Below, piece by piece: positions 14,701 through 23,806 of a stretch of 29,003 nt of DNA. Under the pieces are notes generated by a model, which ran no database searches, was not told the DNA's origin, and saw only the letters and a list, made by a program, of their open reading frames with translations. This DNA comes from a virus, in the IMG/VR virus record IMGVR_UViG_3300047300_000074, positions 1 to 29,003 of that record. One strand, given 5' to 3'. Position 1 is the stretch's first letter; every line of letters starts with the position of its first letter. The position numbers and the translations under genes were made by a program.

Positions 14701-17700
14701 ATGGTCGGGATGATGATTGCTACTACCCTCGCTCTTGAGGGCGTAGCCATGTACGCGGCGGCATTTGCAATCAACTTTGCCGTTTCAAACATCATGACTC
14801 GTGCGTTTGCACCTGATATGAGCGCAAACCAAGCTGTTGACAATGGTGTTCGCCAGCAGGTTCCTCCTTCCTCGGCCAACAGTATTCCTGTGGTGTATGG
14901 AGATGCCTATATGGGAGGGTCTTTTATTGATGCAGCACTTAGCACAGATGCAAAAACGATGTATTACGTTTTGGTTGTTTCTCATATAAGCCCAAATGGT
15001 CAATTTTCATTCGATTTGAGCGACATGTATTGGGGTGACCGTAAGATTACGTTTGACGGCACAGAACAGACAAAGGTTGTTAGCTTAACGGATGGTGCTG
15101 GAAATGTTGATTCAAAGGTAAGCGGAAACATTTACATTGCACTCTACACATCAACTCAGGCTGGTGTGATTTCGTCTGCTAACGGTGCTTCTGCTCCGTC
15201 CGTGTTTATGGGTGGCTCAGACCTTCCTTCTGAATTGCGCTGGGCTGGCACAAACCGTCAGATGAATGGCCTTGCATTTGCCATCGTTAAGATGAACTAC
15301 AACCGTGAAGCAGAGACTACAAACATGCAGACTCTGACGTATCACGTTCATCATTACCTTAACGGCGCTGGATGTGCCAAACCCGGTGATGTTTGGTATG
15401 ACTACATGACAAACGAAAAGTATGGCTGTGCAATGCCTACCGATATTGTCAACATTGATTCTGCAACTGCTCTGAACTCATATTCAGACGAAACAATCCC
15501 GTACACGCAAGATTCGGTTACCTACTACCAACCTCGCTATCGTATCAATGGCGTCATTGACACTGGTCAGGCTTGCTTGAACAACATCAATGCCATCATG
15601 ATCGTGTCTGACTCATGGAACCAGTACAACGCAGCATTGGGTCAGTGGAACATCGTCATCAACAAGGCTACGACATCTTCGTTTGCGTTTGACGATGACA
15701 GCATCATTGGTGAAATTCGCGTAAGTGCTTACGACATCACCAGCAGCGTTAACCAGATTGAAGCAGAATTTCCAAGCGCAGATAACCGCGATCAATCTGA
15801 TTTTGTTTACTTAGAGACTCCTGCTGAATTGCTATATCCGAATGAGCCAATAAACAAACAATCCGCAAGATTTGCAATGACTAACAATTCTGTTCAGGCG
15901 CAATATCTTGCAAATAGGATTCTTGAGCAAGCCCGTGAAGACCTGATTGTCAGCTTCAGCACAAACTACCAAGGCATTCAGATTGAAGCCGGTGATGTAG
16001 TGACTGTGACAAACTCGTCGTATGGGTGGTCAAACAAGCCGTTCCGTGTGATGCGTGTGTCTGAGGCATCTTTGCCTGATGGCAATCTAGGAGCATCGTT
16101 TGAACTGAACGAATACAACGCTCAGGTCTACGATGACAAGGACATCACGAAATATGCTCCTGCACCGAATACAGACCTTCCAGACCCATCGTACTTTGGG
16201 CCTGTTCCTGCACCTACGGTTGTCTCAAGCTATCCGTCTGCCGCAGTTCCTAGCTTCAATGTGCAACCGTACATGACAAGCGCCAGCTTTGCAACATACG
16301 CAGAGATTTGGTACTCAGCATTCTCTACGCCTACCGCTTCACAGCTTCTGCTTGGCGGCACTACGGCGCTTCCAAGCAATGGTGTTCCTTATTCGGCTGG
16401 CCAGACTTTGCCGACTGTCAATCTGACTATTCCTGCTGGCAATTGGTATCTGTTCTCCCGTATGGTGAACCCGATTGCAAACAGCGAATACTCTCCAGCA
16501 TCGACTGTCTTCCAATGGCGTCCTACCACGTTCCAATACACAGAGCGATGGATCGCTGTGGCTTATGCTGACAACGCAACAGGCACTTCTGGCTTCAGCC
16601 TAAATCCTCGCAACAAAACCTACTATGGCTTGTTCAACAACGCCACTGCAAACGGCAGCGCAAACCCTGCTGATTACACATGGTATGAAGGCAGCTTCGG
16701 CTCATCAAACTACCTGTTGATGGCGAACCGTAGCAACCGCAAGTTTAGCTTTGCTATTGGCAATGCTGGATTCAACAACCTCGGTGGAGCATTCGTTCCG
16801 ACAGAGACATCGGTGTATGACACATCCGTCTGGGGCGCTTTGCAGGATGGTCAGAACTACATCGACCTTGATGCCCGTACTGGTCAGCTTACGAAGGCTG
16901 GAACAACTGCGGTTAGTTCTGCTGACGGTCTTGTGAGTGTGACGAACAACACCGATGGCGCAATGGTTGTGTCGCTTCAAAAGTTCCTGAACTTCGGTGC
17001 TGGCGTGTATTCCAAGACGTTCAATACAGCCACTCTGACGATTGACGTATTTGGCCGTGTGGTTGGATTTACGCAGCCTGACGACTTCTACTACACCGAA
17101 GATGTCTTCAGTGCCACGGCTGGTCAGACTACGTTTGCAGTGACAAATACTGACAGTGTTCTCGTGTTCCGTGATGGTATTTTGCTGGACACCAGCGAAT
17201 ACTCTACAACGGCATCAAGCGTTATTCTGAGCAATGCCTGCGCTGCTGGTGAGATTGTGATTGCAATCAGCATGAGAGCAGTAAGCACCGACCAGTACTA
17301 CGAGAACATCAATGCTGTTATTGCGTCCAGTTCATCAAACTCCATCATTTACACAAACCCGTTGTATCAGACGGTCAATGCTGGCGACTTGCTGTGCTTT
17401 GCTGCAACTCAGCCTGAACCTTCTGATACTCCAACAACGTACACAGTTCAGTCCGTAAACACATCGACAAAAACGATTGTGTTTACGACAAGCATATCTG
17501 GTGCAACGGCTGGGTATGGAGCTTTTAGAAAACGTGCTGCTGGCTCTGAGTACATCCCATTCAGCCGTTACTCGGTTGATCTGTCTGCTGCAACATCGTA
17601 CACACCCACCGACTTCACAATCCGTAATGGCTTTGAGTCTGTGTATGTGAATGGCTGTCAACTCAGCGAGATTGACTACGATCTGACAACCACTGAAATC

Positions 17701-18000
17701 AATGGCTTCCCATCATCAGTGACTGGAAAAATGACGTTCATTTTGTTCTCTGAAAACAATTTTGGCGTCCCGGCATCGAATATCACAAACACAGTCGCAT
17801 ATTCTGTGAATGGAGCTTTGTCGTACACTTTCCCGAACAACCCTTCTGCGATGGAAGTCTACGCCAATGGTGTAATTTTGGCGAAAGGGTCAAGCTACGA
17901 CTACACAGCAACAACTGCTGGGTACAATTTGACCAATGCTTTTAACAATAACTTTACCTTGCTCAATCAGCAGACTTTTGCTAGGATTGGCGCTGCATAA
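14701..18000 (+). CDS. Central tail tip/host specificity protein (gpJ-like)
   Basis: This 1099-residue protein is the receptor-contacting central tip. The N-terminus (about 3-36) is unusually hydrophobic (MMIATTLALEGVAMYAAAFA), like the small lambda gpI-type segment that is fused here. Residues about 347-478 hold the Phage-tail_3/gpJ core: 'SVNQIEAEFPSADNRDQSDF', 'ARFAMTNNSVQAQYLANRIL', 'IEAGDVVTVTN'. A strand-rich middle (about 500-790) is followed by three related C-terminal beta units centred on VLVFRDGILL (about 820), SVYVNGCQL (about 980) and MEVYANGVIL (about 1051), each followed by a D/E-Y strand. These probably bind the receptor. The ATG at 14701 follows AAGGA. Confidence 0.88.
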   Translation: MVGMMIATTLALEGVAMYAAAFAINFAVSNIMTRAFAPDMSANQAVDNGVRQQVPPSSANSIPVVYGDAYMGGSFIDAALSTDAKTMYYVLVVSHISPNGQFSFDLSDMYWGDRKITFDGTEQTKVVSLTDGAGNVDSKVSGNIYIALYTSTQAGVISSANGASAPSVFMGGSDLPSELRWAGTNRQMNGLAFAIVKMNYNREAETTNMQTLTYHVHHYLNGAGCAKPGDVWYDYMTNEKYGCAMPTDIVNIDSATALNSYSDETIPYTQDSVTYYQPRYRINGVIDTGQACLNNINAIMIVSDSWNQYNAALGQWNIVINKATTSSFAFDDDSIIGEIRVSAYDITSSVNQIEAEFPSADNRDQSDFVYLETPAELLYPNEPINKQSARFAMTNNSVQAQYLANRILEQAREDLIVSFSTNYQGIQIEAGDVVTVTNSSYGWSNKPFRVMRVSEASLPDGNLGASFELNEYNAQVYDDKDITKYAPAPNTDLPDPSYFGPVPAPTVVSSYPSAAVPSFNVQPYMTSASFATYAEIWYSAFSTPTASQLLLGGTTALPSNGVPYSAGQTLPTVNLTIPAGNWYLFSRMVNPIANSEYSPASTVFQWRPTTFQYTERWIAVAYADNATGTSGFSLNPRNKTYYGLFNNATANGSANPADYTWYEGSFGSSNYLLMANRSNRKFSFAIGNAGFNNLGGAFVPTETSVYDTSVWGALQDGQNYIDLDARTGQLTKAGTTAVSSADGLVSVTNNTDGAMVVSLQKFLNFGAGVYSKTFNTATLTIDVFGRVVGFTQPDDFYYTEDVFSATAGQTTFAVTNTDSVLVFRDGILLDTSEYSTTASSVILSNACAAGEIVIAISMRAVSTDQYYENINAVIASSSSNSIIYTNPLYQTVNAGDLLCFAATQPEPSDTPTTYTVQSVNTSTKTIVFTTSISGATAGYGAFRKRAAGSEYIPFSRYSVDLSAATSYTPTDFTIRNGFESVYVNGCQLSEIDYDLTTTEINGFPSSVTGKMTFILFSENNFGVPASNITNTVAYSVNGALSYTFPNNPSAMEVYANGVILAKGSSYDYTATTAGYNLTNAFNNNFTLLNQQTFARIGAA

Positions 18001-18009
18001 GGACTTGAA

Positions 18010-18366
18010 ATGACACAAGCCTACAATCTTTCGCAACTTGCGAATAACCTCAATTCAAGCGGTCAGTTGGATGCAACTGATGGGCTTGTGAATGCCGTCC
18101 CTGTGGCTAATGGCGGCTCTGGCGCTTCAACTGCTTCTGGTGCAAGATCAAACCTTGGTGTGCCTGCAAATGATGGTACTGGAGCAACTGGTACTTGGGG
18201 AATTGGAATATCAGGAAATGCCGCAACCGCAACAAATGCCACAAACGCAGCACATCTTGTCACAACAAACTGGACGGTCGAGGAATCAGGTGGCATCCTG
18301 TATTTCAAATACGGCGGTGTCGCAAAATTCCAGATGGATCAAGCAAACGGCTTCTCAGCCTTGTAA
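18010..18366 (+). CDS. Small fibre-like protein with phage-fibre repeat
   Basis: This 118-residue protein contains 'VANGGSGASTASGARSNLG' (about 32-50), the typical 'p.anGGTgat....ar.nLg' tail-fibre repeat, and then '[18 protein letters not shown]' (about 59-76). The last motif is nearly the same as one in the 1136-residue fibre ([18 protein letters not shown], near residue 820-837), though the codons differ widely. The end 'FKYGGVAKFQMDQANGFSAL' looks like a short receptor-binding or assembly tip. The start follows AAGGA. Likely an accessory fibre or fibre tip; it is intact and not an obvious fragment. Confidence 0.68.
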   Translation: MTQAYNLSQLANNLNSSGQLDATDGLVNAVPVANGGSGASTASGARSNLGVPANDGTGATGTWGIGISGNAATATNATNAAHLVTTNWTVEESGGILYFKYGGVAKFQMDQANGFSAL

Positions 18367-18376
18367 GGAGAATTAA

Positions 18377-18727
18377 ATGACAATCACAGTTGGCGGAACC
18401 GCCATTACTTTTAACGACGGCACCACGCAGACAACTGCTGGCGGCGCCGTTAATACATCAACAGTATTGAGCGCAACTGCTGGTGCTTCTGTTGGTGCAG
18501 TAGGCACTTATGCGTTTCTTTTCAGAAATGACGGAAACGCTTTTACTGCCGGTACAACTTATGCAGCGAGTGTACTTAGGTATGCAGGCGTGTATTCGAC
18601 GGCAGGGTCATGCTATCAATTTGCAAACGTCTGGACCGCTGGCGCTGCTCCATCTGGGACTTGGCGAGCTATGGGTTCAGTTTCATCGCAGGCCTATGGC
18701 TCAGCCGTTTTCTTGAGAATTTCCTAA
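18377..18727 (+). CDS. Small tail-associated beta-rich protein
   Basis: This 116-residue, Gly/Ala/Thr-rich protein starts with the motif 'MTITVGGTAITFNDGTTQTTA', common at the start of small fibre tip proteins of environmental phages. In the second half it has 'YAASVLRYAGVYSTAGSCYQFANVWTAGAAPSGTWRAMG', predicted to be strands. A strong RBS (AAGGAG) precedes the ATG at 18377, and the gene lies 10 bases after the previous one. The fibre role is inferred from composition, motif and neighbours. Confidence 0.62.
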   Translation: MTITVGGTAITFNDGTTQTTAGGAVNTSTVLSATAGASVGAVGTYAFLFRNDGNAFTAGTTYAASVLRYAGVYSTAGSCYQFANVWTAGAAPSGTWRAMGSVSSQAYGSAVFLRIS

Positions 18728-18737
18728 AGGACAAAAA

Positions 18738-18989
18738 ATGCAAGCACAACTCACTTCACTCACAAACCCAGTTTGGGCAGACGCAGAACATACACGCATC
18801 GACTGCGAAATCACAACTTCGCAGTTTGGTGATGAAATCCTGCCGTTTACTGCCGACCAAAATGACGTAGAAGCGCATGGCCGTGGCATTTTTGCTGACA
18901 TCGTTGCCGGGCACTACGGCCCAATCGGTGAATACGTTGCGCCACCTGAACCAAAGCAGCCAACTGTTGAAGGCGCGCAAACGCTGTGA
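18738..18989 (+). CDS. Small fibre-locus protein, possibly fibre assembly helper
   Basis: This 83-residue protein (ATG after AAAGGA) begins 'MQAQLTSLTNPVWADAEHTRIDCEITTSQFGDEILPF', includes 'FADIVAGHYGPIGEY' and ends in a Pro-rich tail (PPEPKQPTVEGAQTL). Small proteins with a 'f.a...D....g..if..i..G..G.i..y' pattern often accompany tail fibres, some as folding helpers. I cannot name the family with certainty. It overlaps the next gene by GTGA. Confidence 0.6.
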   Translation: MQAQLTSLTNPVWADAEHTRIDCEITTSQFGDEILPFTADQNDVEAHGRGIFADIVAGHYGPIGEYVAPPEPKQPTVEGAQTL

Positions 18990-19264
18990 ACACAGTAGCC
19001 CCGCGCTTCGCTGTAACGCAGGATGGCACGACTCTCAACGTCTACCATCCTGCTAAGGGTGAGGGCTTGCCGCGCCACGAACACGCCTATGCCCACTTGA
19101 CCATGTGCCATGCAGGCTCAATCATCGTCCGCAAAGAAGGCCGCGAGTTGGTGATGACTAAGGACACCCAGCCGGTAAACCTTGTCGCCAACGAGTGGCA
19201 CGAAATCGAAGCTCTGGAAGACGGCACTGTGTTCGTGAACGTCTTTGCTGAAGGCAAGTATTAA
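18986..19264 (+). CDS. Cupin-fold protein, GTG start
   Basis: This 92-residue protein starts at GTG 18986, overlapping the previous stop as GTGA. It shows the cupin metal motif GLPRHEHAYAH (H31, H33 and H37) and a later H72 in 'ANEWHEIEALEDGTVFVNVF', which fits the second cupin motif. A metal-bound single cupin can be an enzyme, a sugar binder or just a small beta-barrel. Its place among fibre genes suggests a role in fibre modification or in the virion, but no substrate can be read. Single-domain cupins are not standard tail components. Confidence 0.7.
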   Translation: MNTVAPRFAVTQDGTTLNVYHPAKGEGLPRHEHAYAHLTMCHAGSIIVRKEGRELVMTKDTQPVNLVANEWHEIEALEDGTVFVNVFAEGKY

Positions 19265-19298
19265 GCGATAATCGAAAAAGACAAGACAGAATCCGTAG

Positions 19299-19316
19299 CC
19301 CTGCGAGATAGCAGGG
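19299..19316 (+). promoter_or_regulatory. Hairpin upstream of the fibre adaptor gene
   Basis: CCCTGC (19299-19304) pairs with GCAGGG (19311-19316) around the loop GAGATA in the 82-base gap before the next gene. No U-tract follows, so it is more likely an mRNA structure or processing element than a terminator. The gap is the longest within the fibre locus. Confidence 0.4.
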
Positions 19317-19346
19317 AGCGTTACCACCCGAGATTTGGGGAACCAA

Positions 19347-19844
19347 ATGGCTGTCTTCAATAAAAACACACTTATTCAAGTGTCGGGGTTTGATAACCCC
19401 ATCATCGCTGGCGAATTGGTCTATCAACAAAAGACCTACTGGAACCTTGTGTTCACAGGCGCTGGCTCTACTCCTGTCAATCTGACTGGTGCAACGATTG
19501 ACGCACAGATCGTTCGTCGCTTGCTGTCTAACATTCAAGACAGTCGCACTGGTTTGACGTTCGACATCACGGACTATTCCCCGGCTCCTACGCCAGTTGA
19601 TCTGACCATTACGAACCGCAATGATGCGGCAGGTTCTTTCACGCTTGTGATTGACCAGACGGCGTGGGACATAATTGCTGGCGATCCTGAGTTGGACATC
19701 TCGGCTCAGAGTCCTGTTGGCTTTTCTGGTCGCATCAAAATCAGTTTCCCTGCAAGTGGCGGGACACCTCAAGATGACTCAATCATCTTCCTGTTGTTCC
19801 TTGTTCGCTCCGATGGTGTTGTGAACACTTCTGCTTCCGTCTAA
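19347..19844 (+). CDS. Fibre-associated structural protein (baseplate/tip adaptor-like)
   Basis: This 165-residue protein starts at ATG 19347 after GGGGA; an in-frame TTG at 19335 is less likely. It is strand-rich with 'LVYQQKTYWNLVFTGAGSTPVNLTGATIDAQIVRR', 'DLTITNRNDAAGSFTLVIDQTAWD' and 'GRIKISFPASGG'. The pattern 'g.dw.....v....G.pvdLtG......vR......l.......g.....l....t' is common in Ig-like beta proteins that sit just upstream of fibre genes (BppU-like N-terminal domains). It probably links the fibre to the tail tip. No catalytic motif is seen. Confidence 0.6.
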   Translation: MAVFNKNTLIQVSGFDNPIIAGELVYQQKTYWNLVFTGAGSTPVNLTGATIDAQIVRRLLSNIQDSRTGLTFDITDYSPAPTPVDLTITNRNDAAGSFTLVIDQTAWDIIAGDPELDISAQSPVGFSGRIKISFPASGGTPQDDSIIFLLFLVRSDGVVNTSASV

Positions 19845-19853
19845 GGGGAAATC

Positions 19854-22800
19854 ATGGCTAATTTGAATGTGACCGTAGTTGACGGCAACAATATCAACGT
19901 CCAAGTCACGCCGACTCCCGATCAAGTCATCAATATTGACCGTGGTGTTGCTGGTAACGGTATTGAGAGCATTACGCAAACCGACATCGGTGACTATGCG
20001 TATCTGGACATTGTTTACACGAACGGCACGACTGAGCAGCTTGGCCCGATTGGTGTTAGCAGTGCCATCCTGATTGACATTGAAGACAACATGGTCAGCA
20101 TCACGGCTGTGGCTGGTGATCTGACGGCCATCAATGCTGTCTATGCCAATCTTGCAGCTATCAATGATGTGGAAGCCAACATGGCTGCAATCATTGCTGC
20201 TCCTGCTGAAGCTGCTGCTGCTGCTGCTAGTGCTGCTGCTGCATTGGTTTCTCAGAATGCTGCTGCCACATCTGCGTCTGCCGCATCGACGAGCGAGACA
20301 AATGCTGCCGCATCTGCAACTTCTGCATCTGCATCTGCAACTGCCGCAGGAGTTTCTGAAACCAATGCTGCTGCAAGCGAGACAAATGCTGCTGCCTCTG
20401 CTGCTGCTGCTCTAGTTTCTCAAAATGCTGCTGCTGCATCTGCTGCTGCTGCTTTGGCATCTGAGAATGATGCCGCAAGCTCTGCTGCTGCCGCGCTTGC
20501 TTCGCAGGGTGCTGCTGCGGCTTCAGCTAGTGCTGCTGCTGCAAGTGAATCAAACGCTTCTGCTTCTGCTTCTGCTGCTTTGGCGTCAGAAAACGCTGCT
20601 GCTGGCTCTGCTTCTGATGCTGCCGTAAGTGAGTCGAATGCTGCTGCTTCTGCTGCTGCTGCCTTGCAAAGTGCTGCTGACGCTCAAACTGAAGCTGACA
20701 ATGCCGCAACATCTGCTGGCGAATCCGCTACCAGTGCTGCTGCTGCTCTTGCATCTGAGGGTGCTGCTGCTGCATCTGAAACTGCCTCTGCTGCGTCAGA
20801 GTCTGCTGCTGCGACTTCTGCTGCAAACGCATTGGCATCTGAGAACTCTGCTGCAACCAGTGAGACAAATGCCGCTTCGTCTGCTGCTGCTGCTCTTATC
20901 TCTGAGCAAGCTGCTGCTGCTTTGTACGATAACTTTGATGATCGTTATCTCGGAGCAAAGAACTCAGACCCATCCACGGACAACGATGGCAACCCGCTGA
21001 TTACTGGTGCGCTGTATTGGAACTCTATCACGCAACGGATGCGTGTATATAACGGCTCTGCATGGGAAAACTCGTATGTTCCGTCCAGCGATTTTGTAGC
21101 AAAGTCTGCAACGGCAACTGATAACGCAGTTCCTCGTTTTGATGGAACTACTGGCAACACAATTCAGAACTCTGGCGTCATCATTGATGACAGCAACAAC
21201 GTATCTGGCAACAGCTTCACTGGCGCTTACGTTCAAATCAACACAGCGGTTGTTGAGGCATCTGGTGTCGGGAAGATGGTATGGGATGCAGACCAAGGCA
21301 CGATTGCATTCAATGCTTTGAATGACGGTCTTGTGCGTATTGGCCAGTCTCTTTTGGCTTACGTCACAAACGCAGAATCGACGACTATCCAGAAAGGCCA
21401 AGCCGTTTATCTGTATGGCGCTCAGGGTGATCGTGCTACTGTAAAGCTGGCATACAACACGTCCGATGCCACATCTGCCAAGACTTTTGGCCTAGCCAAT
21501 CAAGCCATCCCTGCTGGCCAGACTGGCTTTGTAATGTGTCAAGGCGTCATCAACAACATCGACACATCGGCATACACGCCCGGTGCAACTGTCTATCTTG
21601 GCCCGACACCCGGCTCTCTCACAACAACAAAGCCTTATGCTCCAAACCATCTGGTTTACATGGGTGTTGTCGAGAAGGCAAATAATGGCGCTGGTCAGAT
21701 TTATGTCCGTCCTCAAAATGGATATGAGCTTGACGAGCTTCATGATGTATCAGCCCAAAGCCCAAGCAATGGTCAGACACTCGTCTTTAATAGCATTACT
21801 GGCTTGTGGGAAAAATCTTTTGCTCCAATCCTGACTGGCGCAACTGGTCTTCCTTTGACAACTGGTGTTACTGGCATCCTTCCAATCGCAAACGGCGGTA
21901 CAAATGCTGACAACGCATCTGACGCACGAAATAATCTCGGCCTTGGCTCTGCTGCTGTTCTTACTGCTGGCGCTGCCAACGGCGTGGCAACTCTTGATGG
22001 TAGTGGCACTGTTCCTTTGTCGCAAATTCCTGCATCGCTTCAAGGTGCGTTGAGCTATCAAGGTACATGGAATGCTTCCACAAACACTCCAACAATCACA
22101 TCTAGCGTAGGATCGAAAGGTTACTACTACGTTGTGAGCGTTGCTGGCAACACCACAATCAACGGTGTATCTGATTGGGTGATTGGCGACTGGATCGTGT
22201 TCAACGGTTCTGTGTGGGAAAAGATCGACAACACTGATGCTGTCACATCTGTCAACGGTTACACGGGCACTGTTGTTCTTACCAACACCGATGTTGGCGC
22301 TCCGACTACAACAGGCACTGGCGCAACAGGCACATGGGGTATTGACATCTCTGGTAATGCTGCCACGGCTGACGTTGCTGACACATCCAATGACCTGAAC
22401 ATCAACGGCATGACCGTAGAGACTGCAATCCAGTCTTCTGATTACATCGTCGTCTATGACGTTTCTGCTGGCGCGACTCGCAAAGCAACAATCAGCAATG
22501 CCGCGATTGTTGGGCCTACTGGCCCTGTTGGGGCAACTGGCCCTACCGGGCCTACGGGAGCCACTGGCCCTACTGGTGCGACAGGTTCTGCGGCAACAAT
22601 CGCTGTTGGCACAACCACTACTGGCGCGGCAGGAACTTCTGCATCGGTTGCCAATAGCGGCACATCGTCTGCTGCGGTGTTTGACTTCACGATCCCTCAA
22701 GGCGCGACTGGCCCCACCGGAGCTACTGGCCCTGCTGGTTCTCCCGGCCCTACTGGCGCTCCCGGCCCAACTGGGCCAACAGGTTCTACTGGGCCTACCG

Positions 22801-23264
22801 GGCCGACTGGCCCTACTGGGCCTGCTGGCCCTTCTACCGTTGTTAATGCAACAGCAACTGATTCCAATTTTACGGCCTATGTGGTTGGCGTCAGCACAAG
22901 TGGTTCCAATACGACTCCGTATGTCACTGGTGGTGTTTATTTCAACCCGTCAAACGACTATATGTATTCGTCAGCTTTTCAAGCAACTTCTGATGAGTCG
23001 CTGAAAATGAACTGGCGTGATGTTCCTGTTGATTACATTGAACGTCTTGCTGAAGCAAAACATGGTGTATTTGATTGGATTGAAAGTGGTGAAACTGATG
23101 CAGGTGTATCTGCTCAGTCAATGGCATTGATTCTTACCGAAGTTGTCAAAGCTGGTAAAGACGGAAAACTGTCGGTTAACTACGGTAACGCTGCGCTTAT
23201 CGCTTGCATTAAACTGTCTCAGCGCATTCTCGCGCTTGAACAACAGTTGAAAGAAAAGACATGA
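19854..23264 (+). CDS. Long chimeric tail fibre: Ala-rich stalk, collagen-like tracts, S74 chaperone
   Basis: This 1136-residue fibre is modular. Residues 1 to about 107 form a beta-rich attachment domain. About 108-355 is an Ala/Ser-rich helical stalk with recurring [14 protein letters not shown] units, like lambda Stf. About 358-410 is a conserved module ([12 protein letters not shown].. [20 protein letters not shown]). A fibre repeat [20 protein letters not shown] sits near 677. Gly-X-Y collagen-like tracts span 887-911 (8 triplets) and 950-994 (15 triplets), dominated by GPT. The C-terminus from S1046 (SDESLK, with K1051 five residues on) is a Peptidase_S74 intramolecular chaperone, which should cut itself off after trimerisation. 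The stop overlaps the next start (ATGA). Confidence 0.93.
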   Translation: MANLNVTVVDGNNINVQVTPTPDQVINIDRGVAGNGIESITQTDIGDYAYLDIVYTNGTTEQLGPIGVSSAILIDIEDNMVSITAVAGDLTAINAVYANLAAINDVEANMAAIIAAPAEAAAAAASAAAALVSQNAAATSASAASTSETNAAASATSASASATAAGVSETNAAASETNAAASAAAALVSQNAAAASAAAALASENDAASSAAAALASQGAAAASASAAAASESNASASASAALASENAAAGSASDAAVSESNAAASAAAALQSAADAQTEADNAATSAGESATSAAAALASEGAAAASETASAASESAAATSAANALASENSAATSETNAASSAAAALISEQAAAALYDNFDDRYLGAKNSDPSTDNDGNPLITGALYWNSITQRMRVYNGSAWENSYVPSSDFVAKSATATDNAVPRFDGTTGNTIQNSGVIIDDSNNVSGNSFTGAYVQINTAVVEASGVGKMVWDADQGTIAFNALNDGLVRIGQSLLAYVTNAESTTIQKGQAVYLYGAQGDRATVKLAYNTSDATSAKTFGLANQAIPAGQTGFVMCQGVINNIDTSAYTPGATVYLGPTPGSLTTTKPYAPNHLVYMGVVEKANNGAGQIYVRPQNGYELDELHDVSAQSPSNGQTLVFNSITGLWEKSFAPILTGATGLPLTTGVTGILPIANGGTNADNASDARNNLGLGSAAVLTAGAANGVATLDGSGTVPLSQIPASLQGALSYQGTWNASTNTPTITSSVGSKGYYYVVSVAGNTTINGVSDWVIGDWIVFNGSVWEKIDNTDAVTSVNGYTGTVVLTNTDVGAPTTTGTGATGTWGIDISGNAATADVADTSNDLNINGMTVETAIQSSDYIVVYDVSAGATRKATISNAAIVGPTGPVGATGPTGPTGATGPTGATGSAATIAVGTTTTGAAGTSASVANSGTSSAAVFDFTIPQGATGPTGATGPAGSPGPTGAPGPTGPTGSTGPTGPTGPTGPAGPSTVVNATATDSNFTAYVVGVSTSGSNTTPYVTGGVYFNPSNDYMYSSAFQATSDESLKMNWRDVPVDYIERLAEAKHGVFDWIESGETDAGVSAQSMALILTEVVKAGKDGKLSVNYGNAALIACIKLSQRILALEQQLKEKT
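20200..20920 (+). repeat. Degenerate GCT/GCA-rich low-complexity tract (Ala-rich stalk)
   Basis: About 700 bases dominated by GCT and GCA codons with interspersed TCT, AGT, GAG and AAT encode the Ala/Ser-rich stalk. Units such as 'GC-tct-GAGac-AAtGCtGC' recur imperfectly. It is coding sequence, in frame throughout, and prone to slippage or recombination that would change fibre length. Confidence 0.8.
22512..22835 (+). repeat. Collagen-like Gly-X-Y repeat region
   Basis: Two blocks of GGN-CCN-ACN-type triplet codons encode 8 and 15 consecutive Gly-X-Y units, separated by a 38-residue linker (912-949). Most triplets are GPT with proline in the X position; two (GSP, GAP) carry proline in Y, as do none of the others. 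The synonymous codons vary (GGC/GGG, CCT/CCC, ACT/ACC), so the repeat is kept at protein level and did not arise by recent DNA duplication. Such tracts form trimeric triple helices. Confidence 0.92.
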
Positions 23265-23806
23265 GCCACCTACCAATTTGGTACATAGGAAGTATCCCGA
23301 CAGACGTATGCGATGCGGCTGTCCGGGAATTCATGACCATTGAGCCGCAAGACGCCACTATGGGCGCTGATGGTCAGCATGAGGACAAATCCCATCGGGA
23401 TACTGTTCTTCGATTTGCTCCTGACGGCCATTGGTTTGGCGGCATCCTTCAGGAACATGGACGTTTAGCCAATCAGAAGATGGGCTGGGACTATGAGCTA
23501 ACAGGCCATGAGAACGTCCAATTCGGCTCATACGGGCCTGATGGACACTATGGGTGGCATACAGACACCTTCACACTGTCTGGCCTTCCTATTGAGCGCA
23601 AAGTCAGTGTCGTTTGCATGATGTCAGATCGTGAAGAATATGAAGGCGGAGAGCTTCAAATTCGTCTGTATCAGGATTACACTGCTGACTTGAAAAAGGG
23701 CGACATGATCGCCTTTCCTTCAATTCTTGAACATCGCGTTATTCCGGTGATTTCGGGTATGCGTAGTTCTGCCGTTGTATGGCTTAATGGCCCGAGGATG
23801 CGGTGA
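23261..23806 (+). CDS. 2-oxoglutarate/Fe(II) oxygenase, prolyl 4-hydroxylase-like
   Basis: This 181-residue protein has the full metal and cosubstrate set of the family. H100-x-D102 lies in GWHTDTF, the distal H158 in LEHRV, and the 2-oxoglutarate-binding R168 in GMRSSAVVW. The strands '[21 protein letters not shown]' and '[19 protein letters not shown]' are typical of P4H/PiuC-type double-stranded beta-helix enzymes. It is a predicted hydroxylase using O2 and 2-oxoglutarate. The ATG overlaps the stop of the collagen-like fibre (ATGA), so the two are translationally coupled. A fibre proline is the obvious candidate substrate, which is inference; a host or nucleic-acid substrate is not excluded. 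Confidence 0.88.
   Translation: MSHLPIWYIGSIPTDVCDAAVREFMTIEPQDATMGADGQHEDKSHRDTVLRFAPDGHWFGGILQEHGRLANQKMGWDYELTGHENVQFGSYGPDGHYGWHTDTFTLSGLPIERKVSVVCMMSDREEYEGGELQIRLYQDYTADLKKGDMIAFPSILEHRVIPVISGMRSSAVVWLNGPRMR

Noticed and set aside
19335-19346. TTG start at 19335 for the fibre adaptor gene
   Set aside because: The ATG at 19347 has GGGGA at proper spacing and gives the typical MAVFNKNT start.
20200-20920. GCT-rich repeats as a CRISPR or tandem-repeat array
   Set aside because: Units are imperfect, lack spacers and stay in frame as an Ala/Ser-rich fibre stalk.
21750-22700. 316-residue leftward Cys/Arg/Ser-rich ORF
   Set aside because: It is the complement of the fibre's Gly-X-Y and Thr/Ala-rich codons; low complexity and no start signal.
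18010-23806. Diversity-generating retroelement at the fibre locus
   Set aside because: No reverse transcriptase and no template/variable repeat pair is visible near the fibre genes.
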